This document shows, one piece after another, positions 1 through 7,611 of a stretch of 64,000 nt of DNA. The notes beneath the pieces were generated by a model, which worked only from the letters and a program-made list of their open reading frames with translations, made no database searches and was not told the origin of the DNA. The translations under genes were made by a program, and so were the position numbers. Every line of letters starts with the position of its first letter. Position 1 is the first letter of the stretch. The DNA is from Paenibacillus ehimensis NBRC 15659 (GTDB lineage Bacteria > Bacillota > Bacilli > Paenibacillales > NBRC-103111), in NCBI RefSeq assembly GCF_004000785.1, contig NZ_BILX01000025.1, forward strand, positions 24,549 to 88,548, written 5' to 3'.

Positions 1-778
1 ACGGATTTCGCGTGAACACGACGCCTGTCCCGCAGTCGCTGCCCATATTGCCGAACACCATCGTCTGAATGTTGACGGCCGTCCCTTGCTCGTCGGGAAT
101 CTGGTGCACCTTGCGGTAAACCTGCGCCCGCGCATTGTTCCACGAACGGAATACCGCTTCAATGGCCAGCGCGAGCTGCTCCTCCACCTGCTGCGGAAAC
201 TCGCGTCCCGCTTCCTTGCGGATCACCGCCTTGTACTCTCCGATCAGCTCCGTCCAGCCTTCGGCGCTCACTTCGCTGTCCAGGCTGACCGCCAACCGCT
301 GCTTGAGGCGGTGCAGCAGCCGTTCGAATTGATACGTTTCGATGTCGAACACGACATTGCCGAACATTTGGATCAAACGGCGGTAACAATCGAACGCAAA
401 TCTCGGGTTGCCGGTCAATGACGCAAGCCCTTGCACCGTTTCGTCGTTCAAGCCCAGGTTGAGAATCGTATCCATCATACCGGGCATCGAAGTCACCGAT
501 CCCGACCGGACGGACACGAGCAGCGGCTTAGCCGGATCGCCGAAGCCTTGGCCCTTCGCCTGCTCCAGCTCCCGCATCGCTTGGTGGACCTGCTCCATCA
601 ATCCCGCCGGAAGCTGCTTGCCGGCCTCATAATAAGAGCGGCATACGTCCGTCGTAATGGTAAATCCCGGCGGTACCGGCAAACCGGCGTTCGTCATCTC
701 TGCGAGATTGGCCCCTTTTCCGCCCAGGAGCTGCTTCAAGCCAGCATGACCCGAATGAAACGGCACTACACTTTGCAT
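1..778 (-). CDS. ppdK: Pyruvate, phosphate dikinase, N-terminal part (truncated by window edge)
   Basis: About 259 codons are visible and run off the left edge of the window. The enzyme interconverts pyruvate, ATP and Pi with PEP, AMP and PPi in the cytoplasm. The nucleotide-binding domain is readable: LLGGKGANLAEM near residue 18, GLPVPPGFTITT, SVRSGSVTSMPGMMDT and, at the edge, GTGVVFTRNP, all typical of PPDK. Family members are about 870-890 residues, so roughly 70% lies outside. The ATG at 778 is chosen because GGGAGG sits about 10 bases upstream. An in-frame ATG lies seven codons further upstream (799) but has no ribosome binding site of its own. The gene faces a long AT-rich upstream region with a large palindrome, so it is probably transcribed alone and regulated. 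Confidence 0.95.
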   Translation of the reverse strand, partial: MQSVVPFHSGHAGLKQLLGGKGANLAEMTNAGLPVPPGFTITTDVCRSYYEAGKQLPAGLMEQVHQAMRELEQAKGQGFGDPAKPLLVSVRSGSVTSMPGMMDTILNLGLNDETVQGLASLTGNPRFAFDCYRRLIQMFGNVVFDIETYQFERLLHRLKQRLAVSLDSEVSAEGWTELIGEYKAVIRKEAGREFPQQVEEQLALAIEAVFRSWNNARAQVYRKVHQIPDEQGTAVNIQTMVFGNMGSDCGTGVVFTRNP

Positions 779-867
779 GATTGATAATCCTCCCGTCATT
801 TTAGAACCTACGGTACGCAGACCGCGAGTACACGCATGGAACGTTGTGGATGTTTAATGATGTATAA

Positions 868-929
868 AACATACCATAGCTTTATTCCATTGTAAATAGT
901 ATGTATTATTTATATTTAATACACACTAT
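868..929 (-). promoter_or_regulatory. Probable ppdK promoter with upstream palindromic operator
   Basis: On the minus strand TTTACA (891-896) and TATGTT (868-873) are separated by 17 bp. Directly upstream, touching the -35, is an inverted repeat at 896-929 with 13-bp arms (ATAGTATGTATTA and TAATACACACTAT, one mismatch) around an 8-bp AT centre. Its position suggests a regulator-binding site for ppdK. The regulator is not identified; a gluconeogenic repressor such as CcpN is one possibility, but this is only a guess. Confidence 0.5.
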
Positions 930-1537
930 TTACTCGATAACTGTAGTTCCCGGCCCGGCGGAAAAGTACCCGCGCCCGATAAAGCTGTAGACCGGATTGG
1001 GGATAGTGCGAACGGCCAGGAGGATACCGAAATTTAGCTTGCCTAATTCACGTCTAGAAAAGAAGAGGAGCTATGGGAGGGTGTTTGTTTAATCCATTTC
1101 GGTATAGTTATCGCGTAGTTGATAGGTGCGGGATTGCTATTCGTAATCCCTTCGTTAAATAACCGATAGGTTGATAATGCAGCGACAGTCCAAGACTTTA
1201 TTTTCTCGTCAACGGTTGCCGCGCAAGACAGCGGAACTGCCGTTCGCTATTTGTTGTCTTAGATGGCCTGTTCCCAGAATAACGAACATGTGTTCCCCTA
1301 TTCATGTTGAAACATATTTAGCAAGGTTAAAATATGGCTTTTAGCGTATCTGCGTTCCTCTGGGGTTGCAAGAAGAGATCAAAAAGCAGGTTTAGAGGAA
1401 GTTTTCCGCCTCTATTTTGCTGACGCTCGATCCCGCAACAAGTGAAAATCGCCTACGCAGCTTATCCCATCCCATCCGAGGTTCTTTGCAACTCCCCCAT
1501 TATCGACGGTCCTACCGGCGCAAGCTCTTGAACAAAC
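930..1537. other. Intergenic stretch with no convincing gene
   Basis: About 600 bases lie between the ppdK control region and the murA terminator. No open frame with a good start and codon pattern was found on either strand. The stretch contains one hairpin-like element (1225-1260, listed separately) and a weaker inverted repeat around 1390-1425. The base pattern is irregular, like decayed sequence. I see no riboswitch or tRNA. Confidence 0.5.
1225..1260. repeat. Interspersed palindromic repeat, copy 1
   Basis: Arms AAGACA (1225-1230) and TGTCTT (1255-1260) enclose the core GCGGAACTGCCGTTCGCTAT, which is itself nearly palindromic (GCGGAAC against GTTCGC). Related cores occur at 9871-9893 and 32139-32160, always in intergenic DNA. 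This suggests a degenerate dispersed element. Confidence 0.4.
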
Positions 1538-1562
1538 AAAAAAACCTCTCCGCAGAGAGGTT
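1538..1562 (-). terminator. Intrinsic terminator of murA
   Basis: An eight-base stem AACCTCTC/GAGAGGTT with loop CGCA (1543-1562) is followed on the minus strand by a run of T residues. It lies about 55 bases beyond the murA stop codon. Confidence 0.85.
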
Positions 1563-1618
1563 ACAACGTTACAATATTGAGGCATGTTAAAGCATGCCCA
1601 TCCGTTTCTATGATCTTG

Positions 1619-2914
1619 TCACGCCATCCCGGCCGCCCGGCCATCCTGCTGCTCCGTCTCCCGCTCATGCAGCGAAAGCTTCGCGCCCAGCGCGCGGAAG
1701 CTGCCGATGACGTCCTCGTAGCCGCGCTCCAGATGCTCCACGCCCGTAATGCGCGTGCAGCCTTCGGCCACGAGGCCCGCCAGCACCAGACACGTGCCCG
1801 CGCGCACATCGGTCGCATGCACCCAATCGCCGACAAGCGGCCGTCCGCCCTGGATAAAAGCACTCTCTCCGCGGACCTCGATCTCCGCTCCCATGCGGCG
1901 AAGCTGCGGCACGTGATTGAACCGGTTTGGGTACACCCGTTCCGTGACGATGCTCTTGCCTTTGGCCTGCGTCAGCAAAGCCGTCATCGGCTGCTGCAGG
2001 TCCGTTGCGAAGCCCGGATACATCGTCGCCCGGACCCGGGTCGCGCGGATCTGGCCCGTGCTGCGGGCGGTAATGCTGTTTTCGTCCCACTCCATCTCAA
2101 GACCGGCCTCGCGCAGCTTGGCGATGCACGCCCCGAGATGCTCGGGAATGACATCCTTCACCGTCACGCTTCCGCCGGTAATGCCCGCACTCATCAAGAA
2201 TGCCCCGGCGATGAGCCGGTCGGGAATCACGGTATGCCTTCCCCCGTTCAAATAAGGCACGCCCTCGATTCGTATGCGGTCCGTACCTGCGCCGTAAATG
2301 CGCGCCCCCAGACCGTTCAGGAACGCGGCCGTATCGACGACCTCCGGATCGACAGCGGCATGATACAGGTTCGTCCGGCCTTGAGCGCGGACAGCCGCCA
2401 GCATGGCGTTGATCGTCGCGCCCGATGTCACGGTGTCGAAATAAATGTCCGCCCCATGCAAGGTTTTGGCCTCTACAATATAGTGATCCTCGCGGAATTC
2501 CACCGTCGCGCCCAGCGCTTGGAACGCCTTCATATGCTGGTCGATCGGCCTGGAGACAAAGTTGTCTCCTCCCGGAAACCCGACCGTCACCCGGCCGAAC
2601 TTGGCAAGCAAGGCCCCGGCAAAATAATAGGACGCCCGGTAAGCGGACGCCTTGCCCGGATCGATGATCGCGCTGTGGATGTAACGCGGGTCCAGCACAA
2701 TTTCGCCGGATGGGCGGCGGGTGACCGTCAGACCGATGTCCTTGCCGATCTGGCCGATCAATTTCACATCGTCGATATTCGGAATGCCCTCCAGCGTCAC
2801 CAGACCGTCTGCCAGCGAGGCGGCGGCCAACAAAGCAAGCGAGCTGTTTTTAGAACCGGGAATATGTACGCAGCCGTTCAGCGGGCCGGCAGGTTCCACT
2901 TCAATCCATCTCAT
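1619..2914 (-). CDS. murA: UDP-N-acetylglucosamine 1-carboxyvinyltransferase (MurA-type) with Asp at the catalytic Cys position
   Basis: The 431-residue protein is full length for MurA (about 420-435). It transfers enolpyruvate from PEP to UDP-GlcNAc, the first committed step of peptidoglycan synthesis, in the cytoplasm. The PEP-binding Lys is at position 22 in PGSKNS, the Arg of the active-site loop is R122, and the C-terminal block [20 protein letters not shown] is typical. In the flexible loop the sequence is [14 protein letters not shown], so the residue matching the classical Cys115 is Asp117; I checked the codon, which is GAC. Enzymes with this natural substitution are known to work but resist fosfomycin. 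The gene starts 29 bases after the FHA-domain gene on the same strand, which suggests an operon. It could be a paralogue of a housekeeping murA located elsewhere. Confidence 0.93.
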   Translation of the reverse strand: MRWIEVEPAGPLNGCVHIPGSKNSSLALLAAASLADGLVTLEGIPNIDDVKLIGQIGKDIGLTVTRRPSGEIVLDPRYIHSAIIDPGKASAYRASYYFAGALLAKFGRVTVGFPGGDNFVSRPIDQHMKAFQALGATVEFREDHYIVEAKTLHGADIYFDTVTSGATINAMLAAVRAQGRTNLYHAAVDPEVVDTAAFLNGLGARIYGAGTDRIRIEGVPYLNGGRHTVIPDRLIAGAFLMSAGITGGSVTVKDVIPEHLGACIAKLREAGLEMEWDENSITARSTGQIRATRVRATMYPGFATDLQQPMTALLTQAKGKSIVTERVYPNRFNHVPQLRRMGAEIEVRGESAFIQGGRPLVGDWVHATDVRAGTCLVLAGLVAEGCTRITGVEHLERGYEDVIGSFRALGAKLSLHERETEQQDGRAAGMA

Positions 2915-2943
2915 TGACCCTTACCCACTTTCCGATGTTGTCG

Positions 2944-3669
2944 TTATTGGTTATGAAGCTCCAGCACGTATCCGCTGCCGCGAACCGCACTGATGAGAAA
3001 GGTGTCTTTGCCGTATTTTTTGCGAATCCGGTACACCAGCGCATTCAATTCATCCATCGTTACATCCGGAACCCCGTCCTCGCCGACCGAGCGCTCCGGC
3101 CATACGGCCTGCTTGATTTCGGCAATCGGCACGAGCCGATTGGCATGATTGTATAACAGCTGAATCAGCAAAAATTCCTTCTCCGACATCGCAATCCGCT
3201 TACCGTCAACCACGCACTCCCGTTTCTCCCAATGGATCGTCAGCGGGCCGTTCGGCTCATCCCACCGCTGCGTAATGCTGAGCGGCTCGAACTCCAGCGT
3301 CTGATCGGCGAAAAGATACGAAAAATGCAGTACCGTCATCCCTTTGGCCAGCTTGATGATATCAAACGATTTCAGCGGGTACGGTTGATTCGGCTCGACG
3401 ATCACACCGTTGATTTCCGTACCGTGCGTGCTGCCCAGATCGTACAGGACCGCACGCTCCTCTTCTTTGCGGATCACTATATGTTTACGGGAAATAAACG
3501 CGTTCGAAAAAGCGAAGTCCGGTGAATACGAGTTCGACGCCCTCCCGATCACCGTTTCGGCGGCGGTCAGATTCAGGCACGTTCCCGAGCGGAAAGGCTC
3601 TCCGCGAATCACATAAAGACAAGCGAAAGTATCCAGTTTCGTTCCCTCCGAGTGCTGCACAGCGGTCAT
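2944..3669 (-). CDS. FHA domain plus winged-helix (OmpR/PhoB-type) DNA-binding protein
   Basis: The N-terminal half has an FHA fold: VIGRASNSYSPDF, then SNAFISRKHIVI and LYDLGSTHGTEINGV, with the Arg, Ser and His that contact phosphothreonine. The C-terminal half reads as a trans_reg_C winged helix (ISEKEFLLIQLL-like, then NALVYRIRKKYG and VRGSGYVLE). The architecture resembles EmbR-type regulators without the activation domain and suggests control by a Ser/Thr kinase such as PrkC. The start is uncertain: the frame is open up to an ATG at 3759 that lacks a ribosome binding site. The ATG at 3669 begins just before the conserved domain, with an AGGAGG about 30 bases upstream. murA follows 29 bases downstream. 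Confidence 0.8.
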   Translation of the reverse strand: MTAVQHSEGTKLDTFACLYVIRGEPFRSGTCLNLTAAETVIGRASNSYSPDFAFSNAFISRKHIVIRKEEERAVLYDLGSTHGTEINGVIVEPNQPYPLKSFDIIKLAKGMTVLHFSYLFADQTLEFEPLSITQRWDEPNGPLTIHWEKRECVVDGKRIAMSEKEFLLIQLLYNHANRLVPIAEIKQAVWPERSVGEDGVPDVTMDELNALVYRIRKKYGKDTFLISAVRGSGYVLELHNQ

Positions 3670-3804
3670 TCGTCGTTGTGCGGTCGATAAAAATAAAGTT
3701 GACCTCCTATCATCATAGCTTATTTCGGCCTTGAAGGAAAATAGGCTTCGCTGACGCATTAGTTATATTTCGGTAATACGGACCTGTCAGAGAAAAAGCG
3801 GACA

Positions 3805-3846
3805 CAAAAAAGCCCGCTTCGCCGAATGGTTCTACGGGAAGCGGAC
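3805..3846 (-). terminator. Intrinsic terminator after the nitroreductase gene
   Basis: The inverted repeat CCGCTTC/GAAGCGG (3813-3844) is followed on the minus strand by six T residues. It closes the iron-uptake unit transcribed leftward. Confidence 0.8.
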
Positions 3847-3868
3847 AGCGGTCCATTCATCATTCGTT

Positions 3869-4438
3869 TTATTCAAACAATGTCAACAGCTCGGATACCG
3901 GCGTACGCGGCTTCGGACGCGGCACTTTACTCTCGTCGAAATAGCCCAAGTGGAGCGTGCCGACGATCTTCTCTCCGGGCTTCACCCCGATTGCCTGACG
4001 GAAACCCGGGTCCCAATTGTATTCGTTCGTTTTCCAGACGACGCCGATTTTTCGTTCCCAAGCGAGCAGCTGGAGATTTTGAATAAGCGCGCTGGCGGCG
4101 GAAAACGCTTCTTCCCACTTGTTCGGCCGCGGTTCTTCGGTGATCGCGACAACCAGATGGACCGGCACGGTATGGCAATAAGCATGCGCGACCTGTTCGC
4201 CGTACTGCTCAAGCTGTTCCTTCGGGTACGTCGCAAGCACCGCATCCGAAAACTTTTTCCGCCCTTCCCCCATGAACAGGAAGAAGCGCCAAGGCTCCTT
4301 TCGCGAATGGAACGGCGCCCATACGGCATCCTCCAACAGCTCCATAATCATTTCTTTCGGAACCGGCTCCCCGTTGAATTGATTGATTGTCCGCCGCTCG
4401 CGAACGGTAGCGGCTATACCCGGACGTGTTTCCATCAT
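3869..4438 (-). CDS. Nitroreductase-family FMN protein
   Basis: A 189-residue single-domain flavoprotein. The N-terminal RERRTINQFNGEPVP and LLEDAVWAPFHSRKEPWRF blocks are the FMN-binding segment, and WERKIGVVWKT and KIVGTLHLGYFDE are typical of the C-terminal half. The family uses NAD(P)H to reduce nitro compounds, quinones or other acceptors. The real substrate is unknown. It begins 18 bases after the siderophore-binding lipoprotein gene with GAGGAG upstream of its ATG, so the two genes share a Fur-box promoter. A role in reducing ferric siderophore is an inference from this context only. Confidence 0.88.
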   Translation of the reverse strand: MMETRPGIAATVRERRTINQFNGEPVPKEMIMELLEDAVWAPFHSRKEPWRFFLFMGEGRKKFSDAVLATYPKEQLEQYGEQVAHAYCHTVPVHLVVAITEEPRPNKWEEAFSAASALIQNLQLLAWERKIGVVWKTNEYNWDPGFRQAIGVKPGEKIVGTLHLGYFDESKVPRPKPRTPVSELLTLFE

Positions 4439-4456
4439 ATCAACCGTCTCCTCTGC

Positions 4457-5455
4457 TTATTTTTTCGCCAACGTTTGCAGCACGTCGTCTATTTTTTTCT
4501 CGTAGGCCAGAAGACCGAAGGTCATCCAGACGTCGGTGGTCACTTCGTGGACCTGTCCCTTTTTAACGGCAGGGATACTTTTCCACACACTGCTGTTCAT
4601 CAACTCCTTCGCCTGCTCGCTCCGTCCTTCGTCTACGACGAGAAACAAGTGGTCGGCATCAAGCTGAGCCAGCACTTCGGACGATATCACCTTCATGCCG
4701 CCATCGTCCGTCCAAGCAATCGATTTGACGAGATTAGGCGGATTGAGCCCGAGATCCTTGTACAGCACGCTGCCCGAATAGCCGTCCGGCCCGCCGTAGA
4801 GGCGCATTCCCTTCTTATGTACGCGGATGAGCGCTACGGTCTCGCGGCCGATCGATTGCTCCAGCGTTTTGCGCGCTTGAGCCGCTTTTTCCTCGTAGCG
4901 CTTGAGCAATTGCTCCGCTTGTTCGGACTTGCCAAGCAGACTGCCGACCGTACGAAGCGTTCCCCGCCAGTCGTCAGCGGCATCATCATCGAAGACATAA
5001 GTTGGGGCGATTTTGGAAAACTTCTCGTATTTCCCCTCCGCTCCGTAATCCGGGAATCCGAGCAGGATCAGATCGGGCTTCGCTTCCAGCACCGCTTCGA
5101 AGTTCATCGCGCTTGTATCCAGCTTCGGCAGACCCGCGGTATAGTTCTCCAAATATTGTTGGGTGAACGAGCCGACAACCGTCTGCATGACTGGTTTTAC
5201 GTCCAGCGCGGACAAGAAGTCCTCCAGATATAAACCGACGACCCGCTGCGGTTGTGCAGGCACTTCCGTTTCCCCCATCACATGCTTGAATTTGCGTGGC
5301 GCCGACGCCTCCTTTTTGTCCGCGGAGCCTCCTGCCGGATGCGCTCCGGTAGAAGCCTGCTGGGCCGTCTGCCCATTGCCGCCGCAAGCAGCGAGCAGAG
5401 CAAGCAGAGTGATGATGCTGCATAACCGTAACATCTGACCAAGTGCCGAGTTCAT
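4457..5455 (-). CDS. Iron-siderophore ABC transporter substrate-binding lipoprotein
   Basis: A 332-residue exported protein. A hydrophobic signal and lipobox LLALLAAC place the lipidated Cys at residue 24, followed by a Ser/Ala/Gly linker and a FecB/TroA-like fold (RVVGLYLEDFLSAL, AKPDLILLGFPDYG, IAPTYVF). It should bind a ferric siderophore at the outer face of the membrane and deliver it to a permease. No permease or ATPase is in the window, so those must be encoded elsewhere. Its mature part is closely similar to the C-terminal half of the AraC-type regulator encoded just upstream (5730-7448), pointing to a shared ligand. AGGGGA precedes the ATG. A Fur box covers the promoter. Confidence 0.92.
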   Translation of the reverse strand: MNSALGQMLRLCSIITLLALLAACGGNGQTAQQASTGAHPAGGSADKKEASAPRKFKHVMGETEVPAQPQRVVGLYLEDFLSALDVKPVMQTVVGSFTQQYLENYTAGLPKLDTSAMNFEAVLEAKPDLILLGFPDYGAEGKYEKFSKIAPTYVFDDDAADDWRGTLRTVGSLLGKSEQAEQLLKRYEEKAAQARKTLEQSIGRETVALIRVHKKGMRLYGGPDGYSGSVLYKDLGLNPPNLVKSIAWTDDGGMKVISSEVLAQLDADHLFLVVDEGRSEQAKELMNSSVWKSIPAVKKGQVHEVTTDVWMTFGLLAYEKKIDDVLQTLAKK

Positions 5456-5470
5456 AGCTGTGTCCCCTTC

Positions 5471-5498
5471 GCTATATGAAAATGATTCTCAATATCAA
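5471..5498 (-). promoter_or_regulatory. Promoter with Fur box for the siderophore-binding protein gene
   Basis: Minus-strand TTGATA (5493-5498) and TATAGC (5471-5476) are 16 bp apart. The spacer contains TGAGAATCATTTTCA (5477-5491), a good match to the Fur consensus. Iron-replete Fur would therefore block RNA polymerase directly. Confidence 0.75.
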
Positions 5499-5539
5499 TA
5501 AGAAGTTTAGCATGATCTTCTTCCCTAGAGCCATCCGAT

Positions 5540-5567
5540 ATTGTGCGAACCTCCCTATAGAATTGTG
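5540..5567. promoter_or_regulatory. Direct repeat, candidate site for the AraC/Btr-like activator
   Basis: ATTGTG occurs at 5540-5545 and again at 5562-5567, 22 bp apart, on the same face of the helix. The pair lies about 40-75 bp upstream of the -35 of the binding-protein gene. Spaced direct repeats upstream of the -35 are where AraC-family activators usually bind. Confidence 0.4.
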
Positions 5568-5729
5568 GGATCCGAGGGAAGGGGACATGCGGCTTGCGGA
5601 TACAGCCTCCCAGCGCAGCGGCCCCGGCGGGAGACCGCCTTCCATTCCGATGCTTGCTTCTTCCCGCGCGGCTGCTGCGGGCACTGTACGACGGACGATC
5701 AGACTCCATGCGTTAGAGATGCGGAAAAT

Positions 5730-7448
5730 TTACGCCCGGCAAGTCAGCGCGTTCAGCACGTCGTCGATTTTACGCTCGTGGGCGATCATGCCGAAGCTCA
5801 TCCATACGTCGATACTCACCTCGTACACCTGCCCTCTGCGCACCGCGGGATGGGTTCGCCAGCTCTCGCCGTTCATCCATTGCCGCGCCTGATCCCGGCC
5901 TTCTTCGTCAATCACGACAAACAAATGGTCGGCATCCAGACGCCGCAGCATGTCCGGCGATATCGTCCTGATGCTCCGCTCTCCCCACGCCAGCTCCCGC
6001 ACGAGCTCGGGAGGCTCCAGACCCAAGTCGCCATACAATACCGGTCCCGTATAGCAGGTTTGCGGTCCGCCGTAAAGAAGGAGCCGTTTTCTCCGGTCGA
6101 CCCGAAGGAGCGCAACTTTCTCGCGGCCGATCGCCTGCTCCAGCTGCTTTCTAGCCGCCGCCGCAAGCACTTCATAACGGCGGATCGATGCCTCCGCCCG
6201 TGCCGATTGCCCTGTCAGCCGTCCGACCGTACGCAGCGTTTCCCGCCAATCGACCGCGGCACGCTCGAATACGTATGTCGGGGCAATTTGCGTAAAGCGA
6301 TCGAAGCGCCCTTCCTCCGCCCAATCGGGAAACCCGAGCAGAATCAAATCCGGTTCGGCCCGCATGACGGCTTCAAAATCGATTCGATTCACATTCAGCT
6401 TGTTCACCCCGCTCAAAAAAGGCTCCAAATACCGCTGATAATAGGTCCCCCATGCGAACTGCAGCACCGGCTTCAAGCCAAGCACCGTCAAGTAGTCTTC
6501 AAAAAATAAGCCGATCACCCGCCCCCGGCCTGCCTGCGGCACACCGCTCACCGGACTCCCAAGCTGCGGCGTGAACGGGTAAGCGCGCGCAATGCTGCGG
6601 CCGCGCTGCTGTTTGACGAACTCCGTCGGAGATACGCCAGTGACCTGCTTGAAGCGGCTGCTGAAATAAAACTCATTGCTGTACCCTACGCTCTGCGCAA
6701 TATCCTTGATGCGGGCATCGGACCACAGCAGCTTTTCCTTGGCCCGGTTCACACGCGTTTCCGTCAAATAATCGGTCGGCGTCTTTCCCGTCATTTTCTT
6801 AAACAAAGACGAATAATGCCATGGACTGAGTCCGGCCAATTCGGCCAGTCGGTCTCTCGTCCACTGCTCATCGCAAGCCTGCTCCATCTGCTCAATCGTC
6901 CGCTTGATCGCGAGCGTCGAGTCCTTTCCCGCCCGCTCCCGTTCGGCATCCTCCCAGAGCGTGCCCAACAGCTTTTGAAAAAGCAGCTGACGGTTAAACC
7001 TCTGCAGCTCGCCCCGTTCCTTCATCCCTTCGTGAAGCCCCACGATCGTGCGCTTGATCTCCGCAAACCGTTCCGCAAGCGCCTCCCCCTCGAACGGCAC
7101 AGCCTCCCTGCGGACAGGGAACGTTCCCAAAGAAGGCGAATCTTCGATTCGAAACACGTCGAAGGCTACGCGATACCCCTTGAGCGGCGTATCCGCATCG
7201 CTTGAAATCTCCATAGGGGCATTGCGGGACAGGAGCAAGCATTTGCCGTAAAAAAGCCGCTCCGTCCGCCCGTTCCGGCGCAGATGCCCTTTGCCTCCTG
7301 TAATGAGCAGCAGCATGCCTGCCGTAAGCCGAAGCTCCTCCGTTCCCGGATCATCCGCCCACTCGGAAGCCGTCTCTATATACCGAATCTGCCGGAGGGT
7401 GAATGCAAGCGGCTTCTCTGTCACGGGTTTGGCCGATTGAGCTTCCAT
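5730..7448 (-). CDS. AraC-family regulator fused to a siderophore-binding domain (Btr-like)
   Basis: About 572 residues in three parts: an N-terminal cupin-like region, two AraC helix-turn-helix motifs around residues 195-290 (RDRLAELAGLSPWHYSSLFKK and IKDIAQSVGYSNEFYFSSRFK), and a C-terminal periplasmic-binding domain from about 310 to the end. The same layout is known for Btr of Bacillus subtilis, which senses bacillibactin and activates its uptake genes. The C-terminal half matches the adjacent lipoprotein almost segment by segment (LKPVLQ, EPDLILLGFPDW, IAPTYVFERAAVDWRETLRTVG, LDADHLFVV) but has no signal peptide, so it is an intracellular sensor. ATG at 7448 is preferred (AGGCAGG about 9 bases upstream); an overlapping GTG lies three codons earlier. 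A Fur box lies upstream. Confidence 0.92.
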   Translation of the reverse strand: MEAQSAKPVTEKPLAFTLRQIRYIETASEWADDPGTEELRLTAGMLLLITGGKGHLRRNGRTERLFYGKCLLLSRNAPMEISSDADTPLKGYRVAFDVFRIEDSPSLGTFPVRREAVPFEGEALAERFAEIKRTIVGLHEGMKERGELQRFNRQLLFQKLLGTLWEDAERERAGKDSTLAIKRTIEQMEQACDEQWTRDRLAELAGLSPWHYSSLFKKMTGKTPTDYLTETRVNRAKEKLLWSDARIKDIAQSVGYSNEFYFSSRFKQVTGVSPTEFVKQQRGRSIARAYPFTPQLGSPVSGVPQAGRGRVIGLFFEDYLTVLGLKPVLQFAWGTYYQRYLEPFLSGVNKLNVNRIDFEAVMRAEPDLILLGFPDWAEEGRFDRFTQIAPTYVFERAAVDWRETLRTVGRLTGQSARAEASIRRYEVLAAAARKQLEQAIGREKVALLRVDRRKRLLLYGGPQTCYTGPVLYGDLGLEPPELVRELAWGERSIRTISPDMLRRLDADHLFVVIDEEGRDQARQWMNGESWRTHPAVRRGQVYEVSIDVWMSFGMIAHERKIDDVLNALTCRA

Positions 7449-7469
7449 CCCGTTCACCTGCCTTTTTTA

Positions 7470-7488
7470 ATTGAGAATGATTATCAAT
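7470..7488 (-). promoter_or_regulatory. Fur box upstream of the Btr-like regulator
   Basis: ATTGAGAATGATTATCAAT is a 19-bp imperfect palindrome matching the Fur consensus. It lies 22 bp upstream of the regulator's start, with a TATAAT-like sequence partly overlapping on the minus strand. The regulator should therefore be made only under iron limitation. Confidence 0.8.
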
Positions 7489-7560
7489 TATATAGTAAAA
7501 TAAATTGTTAAGCTCTACAATTACCTTGATGCGCCGCACTACCTACAAGACGAATGTCCG

Positions 7561-7569
7561 TGGTATAAT
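7561..7569 (+). promoter_or_regulatory. Extended -10 promoter of the sulfatase gene
   Basis: TGGTATAAT forms an extended -10 element (TGNTATAAT) 43 bp before the ATG. No good -35 hexamer is present at the usual distance, as expected for this promoter type. Confidence 0.55.
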
Positions 7570-7611
7570 AGCACTAATTTAACGAAAACGCATTCACCGG
7601 GAGATCCGCCT

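Noticed and set aside
1073..1162. 29-codon frame (MGGCLFNPFRYSY...) in the ppdK-murA gap
   Set aside because: The GAGGAG is only two bases before the ATG, too close to work, and the stretch looks decayed.
1577..2917. Long open frame of 446 codons on the plus strand opposite murA
   Set aside because: It is the antisense shadow of murA in GC-rich DNA, with no ribosome binding site and no protein-like motifs.
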